From positions 310,001 to 374,000 of the forward strand of contig NZ_BDCG01000013.1 in the NCBI RefSeq assembly GCF_001613385.1: DNA of 64,000 nucleotides, read 5' to 3'. Below, piece by piece: positions 8,807 through 16,758 of the stretch. The notes beneath the pieces were generated by a model. It had not been told where the DNA came from, made no database searches, and was given only the letters and a program-made list of their open reading frames with translations. A program made the position numbers and the translations under genes. The number at the start of each line of letters is the position of its first letter. Within the stretch, counting starts at the first letter, position 1. The stretch comes from Nocardia flavorosea NBRC 108225. GTDB lineage: Bacteria; Actinomycetota; Actinomycetes; Mycobacteriales; Mycobacteriaceae.

Positions 8807-9352
8807 TCAGCGACGACTGAGGTTCGGGAATCCGATGGAGACTACCGGGGACTGTTCTGTGTGGGGGGTTCCGATATCGGCGCCGCCTTCCGGCTGCGTA
8901 CCAACATAATTGCGGGTATCGCGGCCAGGGCGAAGAGCACACCCGCCACCACGACGTCGACGTGCACGCCGGTCGCGGTCCGCGACCCGCGGCGGCGCCA
9001 CGGTTGCACTACGCTCCGGCGTCAAACCCACCTCGGTGAATTCCGACAACTCGGCAGGGAAATCCGTGGCCGTGGCGTTGACCTGCTCGAACATCGCCTC
9101 GGTGGCCAGGCATACGACGAACTCACCGGTCTCGAGCACGTTGCGCAGCGAATCCTTCCGGCCCACCGAGGTGAACTGCACCATGGGCGGCGCCACGCAC
9201 GAGACCGTGAAGAAGGAATGCGGGGCCAGATTGTCGGCACCCGCGGCGGAACGGGTCGATACCCATGCGATCGGCCGAGGGACGACGACACTCGTGAGGT
9301 CCTTGTAGAAGCCGCCGTGCCCCAACTCGCCGGGATCGATATCGGTTCGCAT
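8807..9352 (-). pseudogene. Flavin reductase-like protein truncated by fusion to an MFS transporter tail
   Basis: Starting from the ATG at 9350-9352 (AGGAGG 9 bases upstream) the first 120 or so residues are a flavin-reductase-like FMN-binding domain: GGFYKDLTSVVVPRPIAWVS, NLAPHSFFTVSCVAPPM, GEFVVCLATEAMFEQVN. Homology ends near 8984 at a VAPPRV motif. Beyond it this frame is Arg-rich nonsense to 8807. In another frame the DNA from 8983 to 8842 encodes a hydrophobic helix followed by a basic tail and TAG, like the last helix of an MFS transporter. A deletion therefore seems to have joined two genes. The FMN domain lacks its last strands and is probably inactive. Confidence 0.7.
8842..8983 (-). 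pseudogene. C-terminal remnant of a probable MFS transporter
   Basis: In a frame different from the flavin reductase remnant, these bases encode VHVDVVVAGVLFALAAIP, then AIMLVRSRKAAP and a short polar tail ending at TAG (8842-8844). One hydrophobic helix followed by a positively charged cytosolic tail is how many MFS drug exporters end. Nothing else of the transporter is present. It is the other half of the fusion junction near 8984. Confidence 0.5.
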
Positions 9353-9531
9353 CGGCAACATCCTCCTGGCGCGGGCGTGATGGCGTTCGCATCGACCGGT
9401 CCGGTGCCGCGACGGCCGGAAACGCGTACTCGACGGTAGAGCACCACACCGAAGGCCGCCCCGGCGCAGGGCAGTGCCCCGGTCGGCTGCGGCAACGGCC
9501 GCGGTTCATCCGAAACGTGTGAAGACGCACC

Positions 9532-9559
9532 GCGGGCCGAACCGTAGCGTTCGGCCCGC
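9532..9559. terminator. Perfect 10-bp stem hairpin
   Basis: GCGGGCCGAA at 9532-9541 pairs exactly with TTCGGCCCGC at 9550-9559 across an 8-base loop. It lies 85 bases past the stop of the small membrane-protein gene (9644-9874, minus). No U-tract follows on either strand, as is common for actinobacterial terminators. Apart from this, 9362-9643 shows nothing convincing. Confidence 0.55.
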
Positions 9560-9643
9560 CTGTCCACACCGGGCCGTGCCGTACTACACCGACGCGAGGA
9601 GTCACGATGGCCGCGACCTTGTCCGTCCATGGCGGCGGGACCG

Positions 9644-9874
9644 TTATCGCCCCGTCCGCAGGATCCTCGACACTGCCACCAACCCCACACCGATACCGGC
9701 CGTGGCGGCGACCGTAGCCACCAGTGAATGCGTCAGCATGGCGATTCCCGCGGCAAACAGCAGGCACATGGCCAGTGCCAGCAGCGCAGTCACCCATTCC
9801 ATCCCGGCAATCCGGACGGTCCGGCCGTACCGGGGTGCCGGACGTTCGACATTCGGGACACTACGGCGATCCAT
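9644..9874 (-). CDS. Small two-helix membrane protein of unknown function
   Basis: A 76-residue protein whose ATG at 9872-9874 follows GGAGGG at about 9 bases. The first 25 residues are polar and basic. Two hydrophobic helices follow: WVTALLALAMCLLFAAGIAM and LVATVAATAGIGVGLVAV, with a short basic tail. I recognise no family. It is transcribed divergently from the sigma-factor operon that starts at 10082, so it might share its regulatory region. Confidence 0.6.
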   Translation of the reverse strand: MDRRSVPNVERPAPRYGRTVRIAGMEWVTALLALAMCLLFAAGIAMLTHSLVATVAATAGIGVGLVAVSRILRTGR

Positions 9875-10081
9875 GGGCACAACCCTCCGTGTCGTTCCGT
9901 TTCGTGAAAGGCACACGGTCATAACGACCCGATCGCCCGGTGAACCGCACGGAGCACACCGGGTGACAACGGTCACACATGCGCTCGGCCTGTTCCCGGC
10001 CACGCCACGACAGTTCTCCGGCAATCGGCGTGACGATCTCCCGGCCGCGGTGTCCTACCCATGAGCGGTGGAGGAGGTGAG

Positions 10082-10648
10082 ATGACCACGATCGAATCGG
10101 CACCGGAGGCAGGTCCCGACGACGCCACCCTGGTGAGCCGGGCCCGCGAGGGCGACGTCCGCGCCTACGAGGTCTTGGTGGTGCGCTACCAGGCCCGGAT
10201 GTTCCGCCTGGCGTCGAAGATGCTGGCCGATCGTGGCGAGGCCGAAGACGTGGTCCAGGAGGTTTTCCTCAAGGCATGGCGGCGCTTGAATCAGCTCACC
10301 GACGACGGCGCGTTCGTCGGCTGGATGTACCGGATGACGACCAATCGCTGCCTGAACGTGATCCGCACCCGGCGGCCACACGCCGAACTCGACCCCGAAT
10401 CCACCGAATCGGCGCGTACGGATACCCAGCCCGAGCACGCGGTACAGGTGAGCACGCAACTCGCCGCCCTGAACGCGGCGCTACAGGAACTGACGCCCGA
10501 ACAACGCGCGTGCTGGTTGCTGCGGGAACTGGACGGACTCGCCTACGACGAGATCGCGTCGATCATCGGAGTGAGCAGCACCGCAGTCCGTGGACGTATC
10601 GCGCGGGCACGCGCCCAACTGTCCGAGGTGATGACGCCATGGCGGTGA
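10082..10648 (+). CDS. ECF-type RNA polymerase sigma factor
   Basis: A 188-residue sigma-70 family protein of extracytoplasmic-function size. Region 2 covers about residues 25-90 (YQARMFRLASKMLADRGEAE, DVVQEVFLKAWRRL, GWMYRMTTNRCLNVIR). Region 4 covers about 130-185 (LTPEQRACWLLRELDGLAYD, EIASIIGVSSTAVRGRIARA). It would direct RNA polymerase to a stress regulon. The ATG at 10082 has GGAGGAGG just upstream. The next gene starts inside its 3' end (10-base overlap) and encodes a ZAS-type zinc motif, so a sigma/anti-sigma pairing is suggested. Confidence 0.92.
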   Translation: MTTIESAPEAGPDDATLVSRAREGDVRAYEVLVVRYQARMFRLASKMLADRGEAEDVVQEVFLKAWRRLNQLTDDGAFVGWMYRMTTNRCLNVIRTRRPHAELDPESTESARTDTQPEHAVQVSTQLAALNAALQELTPEQRACWLLRELDGLAYDEIASIIGVSSTAVRGRIARARAQLSEVMTPWR

Positions 10649-11247
10649 ACGAAACAACCGAACGCAATCATCTCCTGCCGTGCGGGCGGGATCTGGAACA
10701 GGTGTGGCAGCACCTCGACGAGGGGGACGCCGACGCGCACGAAGCTACCTGCCCGCACTGCCGGGCCGCCCGGGAAAGCCTGCTGGCACTGCGGGCGGCG
10801 ACCAGGGAGCTGATCGACGAACCCGAACAACCCCCACCGGACCTGCTCGGACGCATCATGTCGGCGGTACGCGCCGACGCGCGGCGGGGTCGGATGCTGG
10901 AGCTACCGACTCCGCACACCGGCGGGATCGAGGTGAGCGAGCAGGCGATAGCGGTGATCGTGCGGTATGCGGCCGATTCCGTGCCCGGGGTCCGGGCACG
11001 GAATTGCCGGGTACGGCAGGCCCGGGCCGAGTCCGGCAGCCCGGGGCCGGTGGATGTGGAGTTGACGATCGCCGTGCCGTTCGGTCCCGTCACGCTGAAC
11101 GAGGTGTTACCGGATGTGCGCGCCCGCGTCGCCGCGGCGCTACCCGACCGTATCGGCACGACATTGCGCAGACTCGACATCCACGTGGGTGATCTCTACG
11201 AGCCGCCCCCCGCGGCCGGACCGGACGGATCGGAGGGGCCGAAATGA
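10639..11247 (+). CDS. Asp23/Gls24 family protein with N-terminal ZAS-like zinc-binding domain
   Basis: A 202-residue two-part protein. Residues 34-41 carry HEATCPHC, the HxxxCxxC motif of zinc-associated anti-sigma (ZAS) factors, inside an otherwise helical segment to about residue 85. From about residue 97 the protein is an Asp23/Gls24 domain (GGIEVSEQAIAVIVRYAADS, VPGVRARNCRV, VDVELTIAVPFGPVTLNEV). It overlaps the sigma-factor gene by 10 bases. Proposed role: cytosolic anti-sigma or co-sensor linking the Asp23 envelope-stress complex to the ECF sigma factor. The motif and domain are visible; the regulatory role is inference. It has no transmembrane helix. Confidence 0.8.
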   Translation: MAVNETTERNHLLPCGRDLEQVWQHLDEGDADAHEATCPHCRAARESLLALRAATRELIDEPEQPPPDLLGRIMSAVRADARRGRMLELPTPHTGGIEVSEQAIAVIVRYAADSVPGVRARNCRVRQARAESGSPGPVDVELTIAVPFGPVTLNEVLPDVRARVAAALPDRIGTTLRRLDIHVGDLYEPPPAAGPDGSEGPK

Positions 11248-11612
11248 CCGGCGGCAAGATCTCGATGGTCGTCGCGCCCCCGGTGATCGCCGCGATTGCC
11301 GCCCGCGCCGCCACCGGCACGCCGGGTGTCGCACGACTGGAGCCGGGAGTGCGCGGCCTACTGGCCGTACTCACTCGCGCGGGCAGGCAGCGATGGACCG
11401 ATGCCGATCCCGCGCCCACCGAAGGGGTGCGCGTGCGGTTTACCGGCGCGGGCCTGATCGTGCACGTCGATATCGCCGTCCGGTCGAAGGGACCGGCCGC
11501 CGAGGTCGGCCGCGCGGTGCAGGAAGACGTGGCCCGCGAAGTGGACGAGCAGACCGGACAACCGGTGGACGCGGTCCACGTGCACATCCTCGATATCGAA
11601 CCGGAGCTGTGA
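11244..11612 (+). CDS. Asp23/Gls24 family envelope stress protein
   Basis: A 122-residue compact Asp23/Gls24-like domain: KISMVVAPPVIAAIAARAAT, GTPGVARLEPG, a central VRVRFTGAGLIVHVDIAV strand pair, and VDEQTGQPVDAVHVHILDIE at the end. Asp23 proteins form membrane-associated cytosolic assemblies, anchored in Staphylococcus by AmaP. The start overlaps the previous stop (ATGA), and its own stop overlaps the next start by one base, so it is translated as part of a tightly coupled operon. Confidence 0.85.
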   Translation: MTGGKISMVVAPPVIAAIAARAATGTPGVARLEPGVRGLLAVLTRAGRQRWTDADPAPTEGVRVRFTGAGLIVHVDIAVRSKGPAAEVGRAVQEDVAREVDEQTGQPVDAVHVHILDIEPEL

Positions 11613-11941
11613 TGGCCGACGAGCAGATCATCGACCGTATCCTCGGCGCGCTGGAGAGTGCGCCCGGCCTCCGGCCGGCCGCGCCCCTCATAGGCGATAA
11701 GGAGTCCTGGCCTTGGGACACCCGGAAATACGCCGTCGATCTCGGCGCGGAGGTGATCGAGATACGCCTCGTATCCGCAGCCCTGCCGCTGCCGCCACTG
11801 CTGAAACGGGCCGGGGAAGCCATCCGCGCGGTGCTGACCGGCACCCGATGGGAACCTGCCGAGCTACGGCTCGTGGTCACCGAACTCGATACGGCAGCGG
11901 TCGCCGGGGAAGGAGCCGATCAACTCGGCGCCGGAGCGTGA
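11612..11941 (+). CDS. Asp23-operon hypothetical protein
   Basis: A 109-residue soluble protein with no recognised domain. It has an N-terminal helix (EQIIDRILGALESAPG), a central DLGAEVIEIRLVSAALPLPP, an amphipathic LLKRAGEAIRAVLTG and a strand AELRLVVTELDTAAV. The strand-helix-strand pattern with VVTELD resembles the second half of Asp23 domains, so it may be a divergent, truncated relative. Start ATG overlaps the preceding TGA by one base. Confidence 0.7.
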   Translation: MADEQIIDRILGALESAPGLRPAAPLIGDKESWPWDTRKYAVDLGAEVIEIRLVSAALPLPPLLKRAGEAIRAVLTGTRWEPAELRLVVTELDTAAVAGEGADQLGAGA

Positions 11942-12007
11942 CATCCGCCCGGTTCCGGTGTCGAACAAACGAAGCCCGTGAATTCCGAGGAGACCAGGAG
12001 GAAAAAG

Positions 12008-12496
12008 ATGACCGCTCCGACCGATGAGAAGACCGGCAACAACACCGGTGGCCGCGGCGCCGACAAGGCGCCCGGAACAACGGCACGTAAACCCAACCCG
12101 CTGGTAACCGACCAGGGCACCACCACCATCGCCGATATCGTCGTGGAAAAGGTGGCCGGGCTGGCGGCGCGCGAGGTCCGCGGTGTGCACGATCTCGGCG
12201 GCGGCACCGCCCGGGCGCTCGGCGCGTTGCGGGAACGGATCCCCGGCGCCTCGGCCAGCACCGGTCAAGGCGTCTCGGTGGAAGTGGGCGAAACCCAGGC
12301 GGCAGTCGATCTGCAAATCGTGGTCGAGTACGGGGTGGCGATCGCCGAGGTCGCCCGGCTGGTGCGGCGCAATGTGATCACCGCGATCGAACAGATGACC
12401 GGACTCGAGGTCGTCGAGGTGAATATCAACGTCAACGACGTTTTCATCCCCGGTGACGACGACGAGCCCGACACCGAGACCGGCCGGGTGCAATGA
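12008..12496 (+). CDS. Asp23/Gls24 family envelope stress protein
   Basis: A 162-residue protein with a 35-residue polar, charged N-terminal extension and a full Asp23/Gls24 domain (GTTTIADIVVEKVAGLAARE, VRGVHDLGG, VDLQIVVEYGVAIAEVARLV, GLEVVEVNINVNDVF). The ATG at 12008 is preceded by AGGAGG; an in-frame codon 30 bases upstream has no such site. Of the four Asp23-like genes here this is closest to the canonical form. A 66-base gap before it leaves room for an internal promoter. Confidence 0.9.
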   Translation: MTAPTDEKTGNNTGGRGADKAPGTTARKPNPLVTDQGTTTIADIVVEKVAGLAAREVRGVHDLGGGTARALGALRERIPGASASTGQGVSVEVGETQAAVDLQIVVEYGVAIAEVARLVRRNVITAIEQMTGLEVVEVNINVNDVFIPGDDDEPDTETGRVQ

Positions 12497-12527
12497 GCCG
12501 GGCCGCCGCAGCGGAGAGGAGCACACG

Positions 12528-12719
12528 GTGAATGCCACATCGATAGGTCTGGCGGTCGGTCTCGCGCTCGGTTTCGCCGCCGCCTTCGGCGGTTTCGGTG
12601 CGTTCCTGATCGTGCTGGTGTTCGCGGCCGTCGGGCTGCTGGCCGGCCGGTGGCTCGACGGTGAACTCGACCTGGGCGCGGTGCTGCGATCGGGACAGCA
12701 GAACAGGAGCCGGCGGTGA
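12528..12719 (+). CDS. Small DUF2273-like membrane protein
   Basis: A 63-residue protein from a GTG at 12528 (GGAGAGGAG upstream). One hairpin of two hydrophobic stretches (IGLAVGLALGFAAAFGGFGA and LIVLVFAAVGLLAGRWL) is followed by a charged tail. Small DUF2273 membrane proteins are regular companions of Asp23 and AmaP in Gram-positive bacteria and presumably help attach the Asp23 assembly to the membrane. It overlaps the next gene by 4 bases. Confidence 0.8.
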   Translation: MNATSIGLAVGLALGFAAAFGGFGAFLIVLVFAAVGLLAGRWLDGELDLGAVLRSGQQNRSRR

Positions 12720-13036
12720 CCGCGGTGAGCACCGACCTCCCCGGGGTGACCACGGTCAGCAACCGGGCCGTCCGCCGGATCGCCGCGCAGGCCGCCCGGG
12801 AGGTCCCCGGAGTCGCCGGGACGGTGCAGGCCGACGCCGATATCTCCGGGGATCGGACCGCCCTCCAAATCCGGCTTCCGGTGCGCTATCCGGAGCCGGT
12901 GGGCCGGGTCACCGATATCTGCCGTGATCATCTGCTGCGGCGCACCCAGGAATTGACCGGGCTCGATGTCTCCCGGGTCGATATCGTGGTGACCGAACTG
13001 GCCGCCACGGCGGCACCGGCCGGGAGAGTGCAGTGA
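12716..13036 (+). CDS. Asp23/Gls24 family envelope stress protein
   Basis: A 106-residue Asp23-like domain from a GTG overlapping the previous stop. Visible elements: VSNRAVRRIAAQAAREVPGV, ADISGDRTALQIRLPVRYPE, VTDICRDHLLRRTQELTGLD, VSRVDIVVTELA. It is coupled on both sides (4-base overlaps) to the DUF2273-like gene and the DUF6286-like gene, placing it in the membrane-anchoring half of the operon. Confidence 0.88.
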   Translation: MTAVSTDLPGVTTVSNRAVRRIAAQAAREVPGVAGTVQADADISGDRTALQIRLPVRYPEPVGRVTDICRDHLLRRTQELTGLDVSRVDIVVTELAATAAPAGRVQ

Positions 13037-13605
13037 TCCGTAGATCGCGGCGCACGCTACCCGCCGTCCTGGTCGCGCTGGTACTGATCGCCGTATGCGT
13101 CGCGGTCATCGTTTCGCTGGCGCAACGCTGGGCCGGTGCGCCCGAATATCTCTCCTACGACACTGTCGCGCGCGAGCTGCACGCGACCGGCTGGGGCGAG
13201 TGGCCGGTCTCGGTTGCCGCTGCCGTGCTGCTCGTCGCGGGCGCGGTGCTGCTGGTGACGGCGATACTGCCCGGCCGGCCCCGGGTGCTGCCGTTGCACG
13301 CCGATGACGGGATGGACACCGGGGTACCCACCGGTGAGCTTCGGGCACTGCTGCGCGGCGACGCGAAAACAGTGGACGGAGTGAACTCGGCGCGGATCAC
13401 CCTCCGGCGCGGTGCGGTCCGAGCCGTCGTCGATACCGACCTCCACCGTGGGCATACGGAGATCGCGGACGAGGTCTGTACCGTCCTGAGCAACCGGGTC
13501 CAGGAACTCGGCCGGCCGGTAGGGCGTGTGCAGGTGCGAGTGAAAGGCCCCGAGAAGGTATCCGGCGGCCGGCGGGCCACCGCGCTCGCCACACCGGCCT
13601 CGTGA
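13033..13605 (+). CDS. DUF6286-like membrane protein of the Asp23 operon
   Basis: A 190-residue protein with two N-terminal membrane helices (LPAVLVALVLIAVCVAVIVS near residue 10 and VSVAAAVLLVAGAVLLVTAI near 60). A cytosolic C-terminal domain follows (ITLRRGAVRAVVDTDLHRGH, VQELGRPVGRVQVRVKG). This two-helix plus soluble-domain layout and genomic position fit the DUF6286 family and are AmaP-like. Likely role: a membrane docking point for Asp23 proteins. Start overlaps the previous stop by 4 bases. Confidence 0.78.
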   Translation: MIRRSRRTLPAVLVALVLIAVCVAVIVSLAQRWAGAPEYLSYDTVARELHATGWGEWPVSVAAAVLLVAGAVLLVTAILPGRPRVLPLHADDGMDTGVPTGELRALLRGDAKTVDGVNSARITLRRGAVRAVVDTDLHRGHTEIADEVCTVLSNRVQELGRPVGRVQVRVKGPEKVSGGRRATALATPAS

Positions 13606-13697
13606 ACAGCCCGTTGTCACCACAAGCGACCGAGCACGTGACACCGGAACCGTAGGACCGTGAGCGTCGACAACAGATCCTGAATGGGAGAGTCCGG

Positions 13698-14273
13698 ATG
13701 ACATATGCGAATCGCCCGGCGCGACTGAATCGCATACTGCTCGCGTTACTCGGGATCGCGCTGCTGGCCGCCGGCGCGTTCGCCTTCGCCGCCTACTCCG
13801 GATGGCCGGGCTGGGTGGACCCGGACACACCTCTGGTTCCGGGGACCGCGGCCCCACCGGACTGGGTGTTCTGGCTCGTGATCACGGGCGCCACGGTGCT
13901 GGGCCTGCTCTGCCTGCGCTGGCTGGTGGCGCAGCTGTTCCGGATGCCGAGACCGGTGCCGTGGCGGATGGAAGCCGACGGGTCTGCCGGACGGACGGTG
14001 TTGTCGTCACGTACTGCGGCAACCGCGGTGGCCGCCGATATCGAGTCCTACAGTGAGGTACACACAGCGCACGCGTGGCTGGCGGGCCCCCGCACGTCCC
14101 CCGAGCTCCATCTGGCGGTCACCGCCGAGCCCGGCGCCGATATCGCTCGGCTGCGCGGCCGGATCCACGATGAAGCAGTAGCACGACTGCGCCGAGCCCT
14201 CGAGGTGGGCGAACTGCCGATACGGCTGGAATTGGGTTTCGCCGACGCCGGGCAGCGCGCCCCGTTGCGGTGA
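13698..14273 (+). CDS. AmaP-like alkaline shock response membrane anchor protein
   Basis: A 191-residue protein beginning at an ATG preceded by GGGAGAG. It has two hydrophobic helices (LLALLGIALLAAGAFAFAAY near residue 15 and WVFWLVITGATVLGLLCLRW near 60) and a cytosolic domain with two strand-rich halves (TSPELHLAVTAEPGADIARL, LPIRLELGF). It matches the architecture of the AmaP anchor that tethers Asp23 to the membrane. It lies 92 bases after the DUF6286-like gene and is probably the last gene of the operon that begins with the sigma factor. Confidence 0.82.
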   Translation: MTYANRPARLNRILLALLGIALLAAGAFAFAAYSGWPGWVDPDTPLVPGTAAPPDWVFWLVITGATVLGLLCLRWLVAQLFRMPRPVPWRMEADGSAGRTVLSSRTAATAVAADIESYSEVHTAHAWLAGPRTSPELHLAVTAEPGADIARLRGRIHDEAVARLRRALEVGELPIRLELGFADAGQRAPLR

Positions 14274-14395
14274 CCGTCGCGGCGAACCCGTCGGCCGCGC
14301 AAGGCAATACCGGTGTCGTCCTTGCTAGTTTGTCTGTGCAATGAAACCGGACCGCCGCGGCGGACCGATTCCCCACAGGGCAGAAGTTGAGGTCG

Positions 14396-16372
14396 ATGCC
14401 GGAAACGAAATATTCGACCGACCGCCATCTGGTCGGACGTGCCATTGCCGACATCACCGGTGAACCGGCCGAAGCCGGCATGCTCGGCTACGGCAAGGCA
14501 GATCAGAAAACCACCGGGATACACTTGCGGCTACGCGCCCGCGCTTTCGTCTTCGTGGATCCGATCGTCGAACAGCGGGTGCTGCTGGTCGTGGCCGAGC
14601 TGCCGCTGATCTTCTCCAGCATCACCCAGGAGGTGCTGCGCCGCCTGGCACAGCGATTCGGCGACACCTACACCGAGTCCAACGTGATGATCACCGCGAC
14701 CCACACCCACTGCGGCCCCGGTGGCTATTCGCATCACCGGCTGTACAACCGCCCGGACGGGTTCCGGCCCCGGACCTTCGCGGCGATCGTCGACGGTATC
14801 GTCCAAGCGGTCGAGCGGGCGCACGACGATATCGCCCCGGCCACCCTGCGCCTGATCCACAGCGAGTTGCACGAGGCCAGCGTCAATCGCTCGCGGGCGG
14901 CGTTCGACCTGAATCCGGACGAGGACAAGGATTTCTTCCCGGAAGCCGTCGACCCCCAGACGACCCTGCTGCGCGTAGACCGCGACGGTGAACCGGTGGG
15001 CGCGGTCAACTGGTTCGCCACCCACGGCACGTCGATGACCAACCGGAACACGTTGATCAGCGGCGACAACAAGGGATACGCGGCGTACCACTGGGAGCGC
15101 GTGGTCGAGGGCGTGAACTACCTGGTCGATCCGGATCCCGATTTCGTCGCGGCCTTCGCGCAGACCAACAGCGGCGATATGTCACCCAACCTGGACGGCA
15201 CACCCGGGCACGGACCCACCGGCGACGAACGCGAGAACACCCGGCTCCTCGGCCTGCGCCAATACGAGGCCGCGGCGAAGCTCGCCGCGGGTTATATGCC
15301 GCGGATGGCCGGCGGTATCGATTACCGCTTCCTGCATGTCGATCTGTCCGCGGTGACGGTGTCCGAGGAGTTCACCGGCGACGGTTGCGAGCACCGCACC
15401 GGCCGACCGGCCGGGGGCGCGGCCGCCTTCGCCGGTGCGGAATACGACGGGCCGACGCAGTGGAAAACATTCCGCGAAGGCCGCAATCCGGGCTGGGATT
15501 TCCTGTCGCGGATGACGTACCTGTTCGCCCCCGGCCTGCGGGAGGTGCAGGCGCCCAAGTCGATTGTCGCGCCGGGCGGATTGCTCAACCGGTCCACACC
15601 GTACGTCCAGGAGATCGTCCCGGTACAACTGTTCCGTATCGCGGAGCTGTATCTGCTCGGCATTCCGGGTGAAGTGACGATCGCCGCGGGGCTGCGGTTA
15701 CGGCGCACGGTAGCGGCCGTCCTCGGCGTAGAACTGGCCAATGTACTGATCGCCGGATACAGCAACGCCTATTTCCACTACGTCACGACCCCCGAGGAGT
15801 ACACCGCACAGCGTTACGAGGGTGCGAGCACCCTGTTCGGCCGGTGGCAGTTACCGGCCCTGCAGCAGATCGCGGCGCAGCTCGCGACCGCCTTGCACGA
15901 CGAGAGCACCCTGCCCGCCACACCCGCGGCCCCCGACCTGTCGGAGCTGTGGCAATCCGCGAAAACCGATCCGCCACCGGATTTCCCGCCGGTGGGACAG
16001 AACTTCGGCGATGTACTCACGGAGCCGGAGCCGGAGTACCGAACCGGGGAACGGGTGAGCGTCGAATTCGCCGGCGCACACCCCAACCACGACCTGCACC
16101 GCGGCAGTACCTATCTCATGGTGCAGCGCTTCGACGGTGCGCGGTGGCGCACGATCGCCGACGACGGCGACTGGGAAACCACCTTCGAATGGACCGCGGG
16201 ACCGGCCCAGAGTTCCCGCATCACCATCGGCTGGCATATCCCCGGCGACGCGGAGTCCGGCAGCTACCGGATCCGGTATTTCGGTGACGCCGTGAAGCCG
16301 GGCGGCGACCCGGCCCCCATCAGCGGAACCTCACCCGAGTTCCGGGTCCACGACGAGGATCACGGCGCCTGA
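14396..16372 (+). CDS. Neutral/alkaline ceramidase family protein
   Basis: A 658-residue amidase-type hydrolase that would release fatty acid from ceramide-like N-acyl sphingoid lipids. Family landmarks: DITGEPAEAGMLGYG at the N-terminus, ITATHTHCGPGGYSHH (zinc-ligand His cluster) near residue 95, NWFATHGTSMTNRNTLISGD near 200, and QTNSGDMSPNLDG near 255, whose Ser corresponds to the catalytic serine of neutral ceramidases. A beta-sandwich C-terminal domain ends the protein. No signal peptide is visible, so secretion would need another route or the enzyme is intracellular. The ATG at 14396 has GAGG just upstream. Its last 13 bases overlap the opposite-strand pseudogene. Confidence 0.88.
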   Translation: MPETKYSTDRHLVGRAIADITGEPAEAGMLGYGKADQKTTGIHLRLRARAFVFVDPIVEQRVLLVVAELPLIFSSITQEVLRRLAQRFGDTYTESNVMITATHTHCGPGGYSHHRLYNRPDGFRPRTFAAIVDGIVQAVERAHDDIAPATLRLIHSELHEASVNRSRAAFDLNPDEDKDFFPEAVDPQTTLLRVDRDGEPVGAVNWFATHGTSMTNRNTLISGDNKGYAAYHWERVVEGVNYLVDPDPDFVAAFAQTNSGDMSPNLDGTPGHGPTGDERENTRLLGLRQYEAAAKLAAGYMPRMAGGIDYRFLHVDLSAVTVSEEFTGDGCEHRTGRPAGGAAAFAGAEYDGPTQWKTFREGRNPGWDFLSRMTYLFAPGLREVQAPKSIVAPGGLLNRSTPYVQEIVPVQLFRIAELYLLGIPGEVTIAAGLRLRRTVAAVLGVELANVLIAGYSNAYFHYVTTPEEYTAQRYEGASTLFGRWQLPALQQIAAQLATALHDESTLPATPAAPDLSELWQSAKTDPPPDFPPVGQNFGDVLTEPEPEYRTGERVSVEFAGAHPNHDLHRGSTYLMVQRFDGARWRTIADDGDWETTFEWTAGPAQSSRITIGWHIPGDAESGSYRIRYFGDAVKPGGDPAPISGTSPEFRVHDEDHGA

Positions 16373-16662
16373 CCGTCCTGCCACAGCGTGAGTACGAGCT
16401 TGCCTCGGACCCCGCCCGGATTCGCTCAGGCGACGATTCTCCCGTACCTCGTCCAGGGGCAAGGCACGGTCGGCATAGACGCGCACCAGCCCGCCCGGAG
16501 TTTGCAGTCGACCGGATTCACCGTGGTGGCACCCAGCCGCAGAAGGACCTCCCCCGCCCGGGGGCCGGCACGGGAGCCTGCCCGGCGTGCAGCACCTTTG
16601 AGCAGTATCCGGACCGGACCGGACCGGGCCGGACGGAAACCGGGAAAGTGCACCGCAAGCAA
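16360..16662 (-). pseudogene. Zinc-type alcohol dehydrogenase/quinone oxidoreductase remnant with internal deletion and frameshifts
   Basis: Minus-strand pieces in different frames assemble into the two ends of an MDR-family NADPH:quinone oxidoreductase. The N-terminal end reads VLHAGQAPVPAPGRG, then GEVLLRLGATTVNPVDCKLR. It jumps directly to the C-terminal end DRALPLDEVRENRRLSESGR and, after another shift, VRGKLVLTLWQDG with a TGA at 16360-16362. Full-length members have about 300-330 residues; the Rossmann core of roughly 200 residues is gone. The C-terminal end overlaps the ceramidase stop region. At least two frameshifts are needed, so the gene is dead. Confidence 0.72.
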
Positions 16663-16758
16663 TCAGGCCCCGCCACCGCTCTAGCCGGGCTCCGGCCCAC
16701 ACCGCCGGGCGATATCTGTTCGAATGGACCGGTGATGCCTCGTGAACCGAAAGGAACT

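Noticed and set aside
11358..11880. Minus-strand open frames inside the Asp23 operon
   Set aside because: They overlap well-coupled Asp23 genes with ribosome-binding sites and conserved domains; the antisense products have no recognisable features.
16595..16640. Short GGACC-type tandem repeats near the DUF4232 gene
   Set aside because: A few imperfect 5-base units in GC-rich DNA are expected by chance and show no flanking structure.
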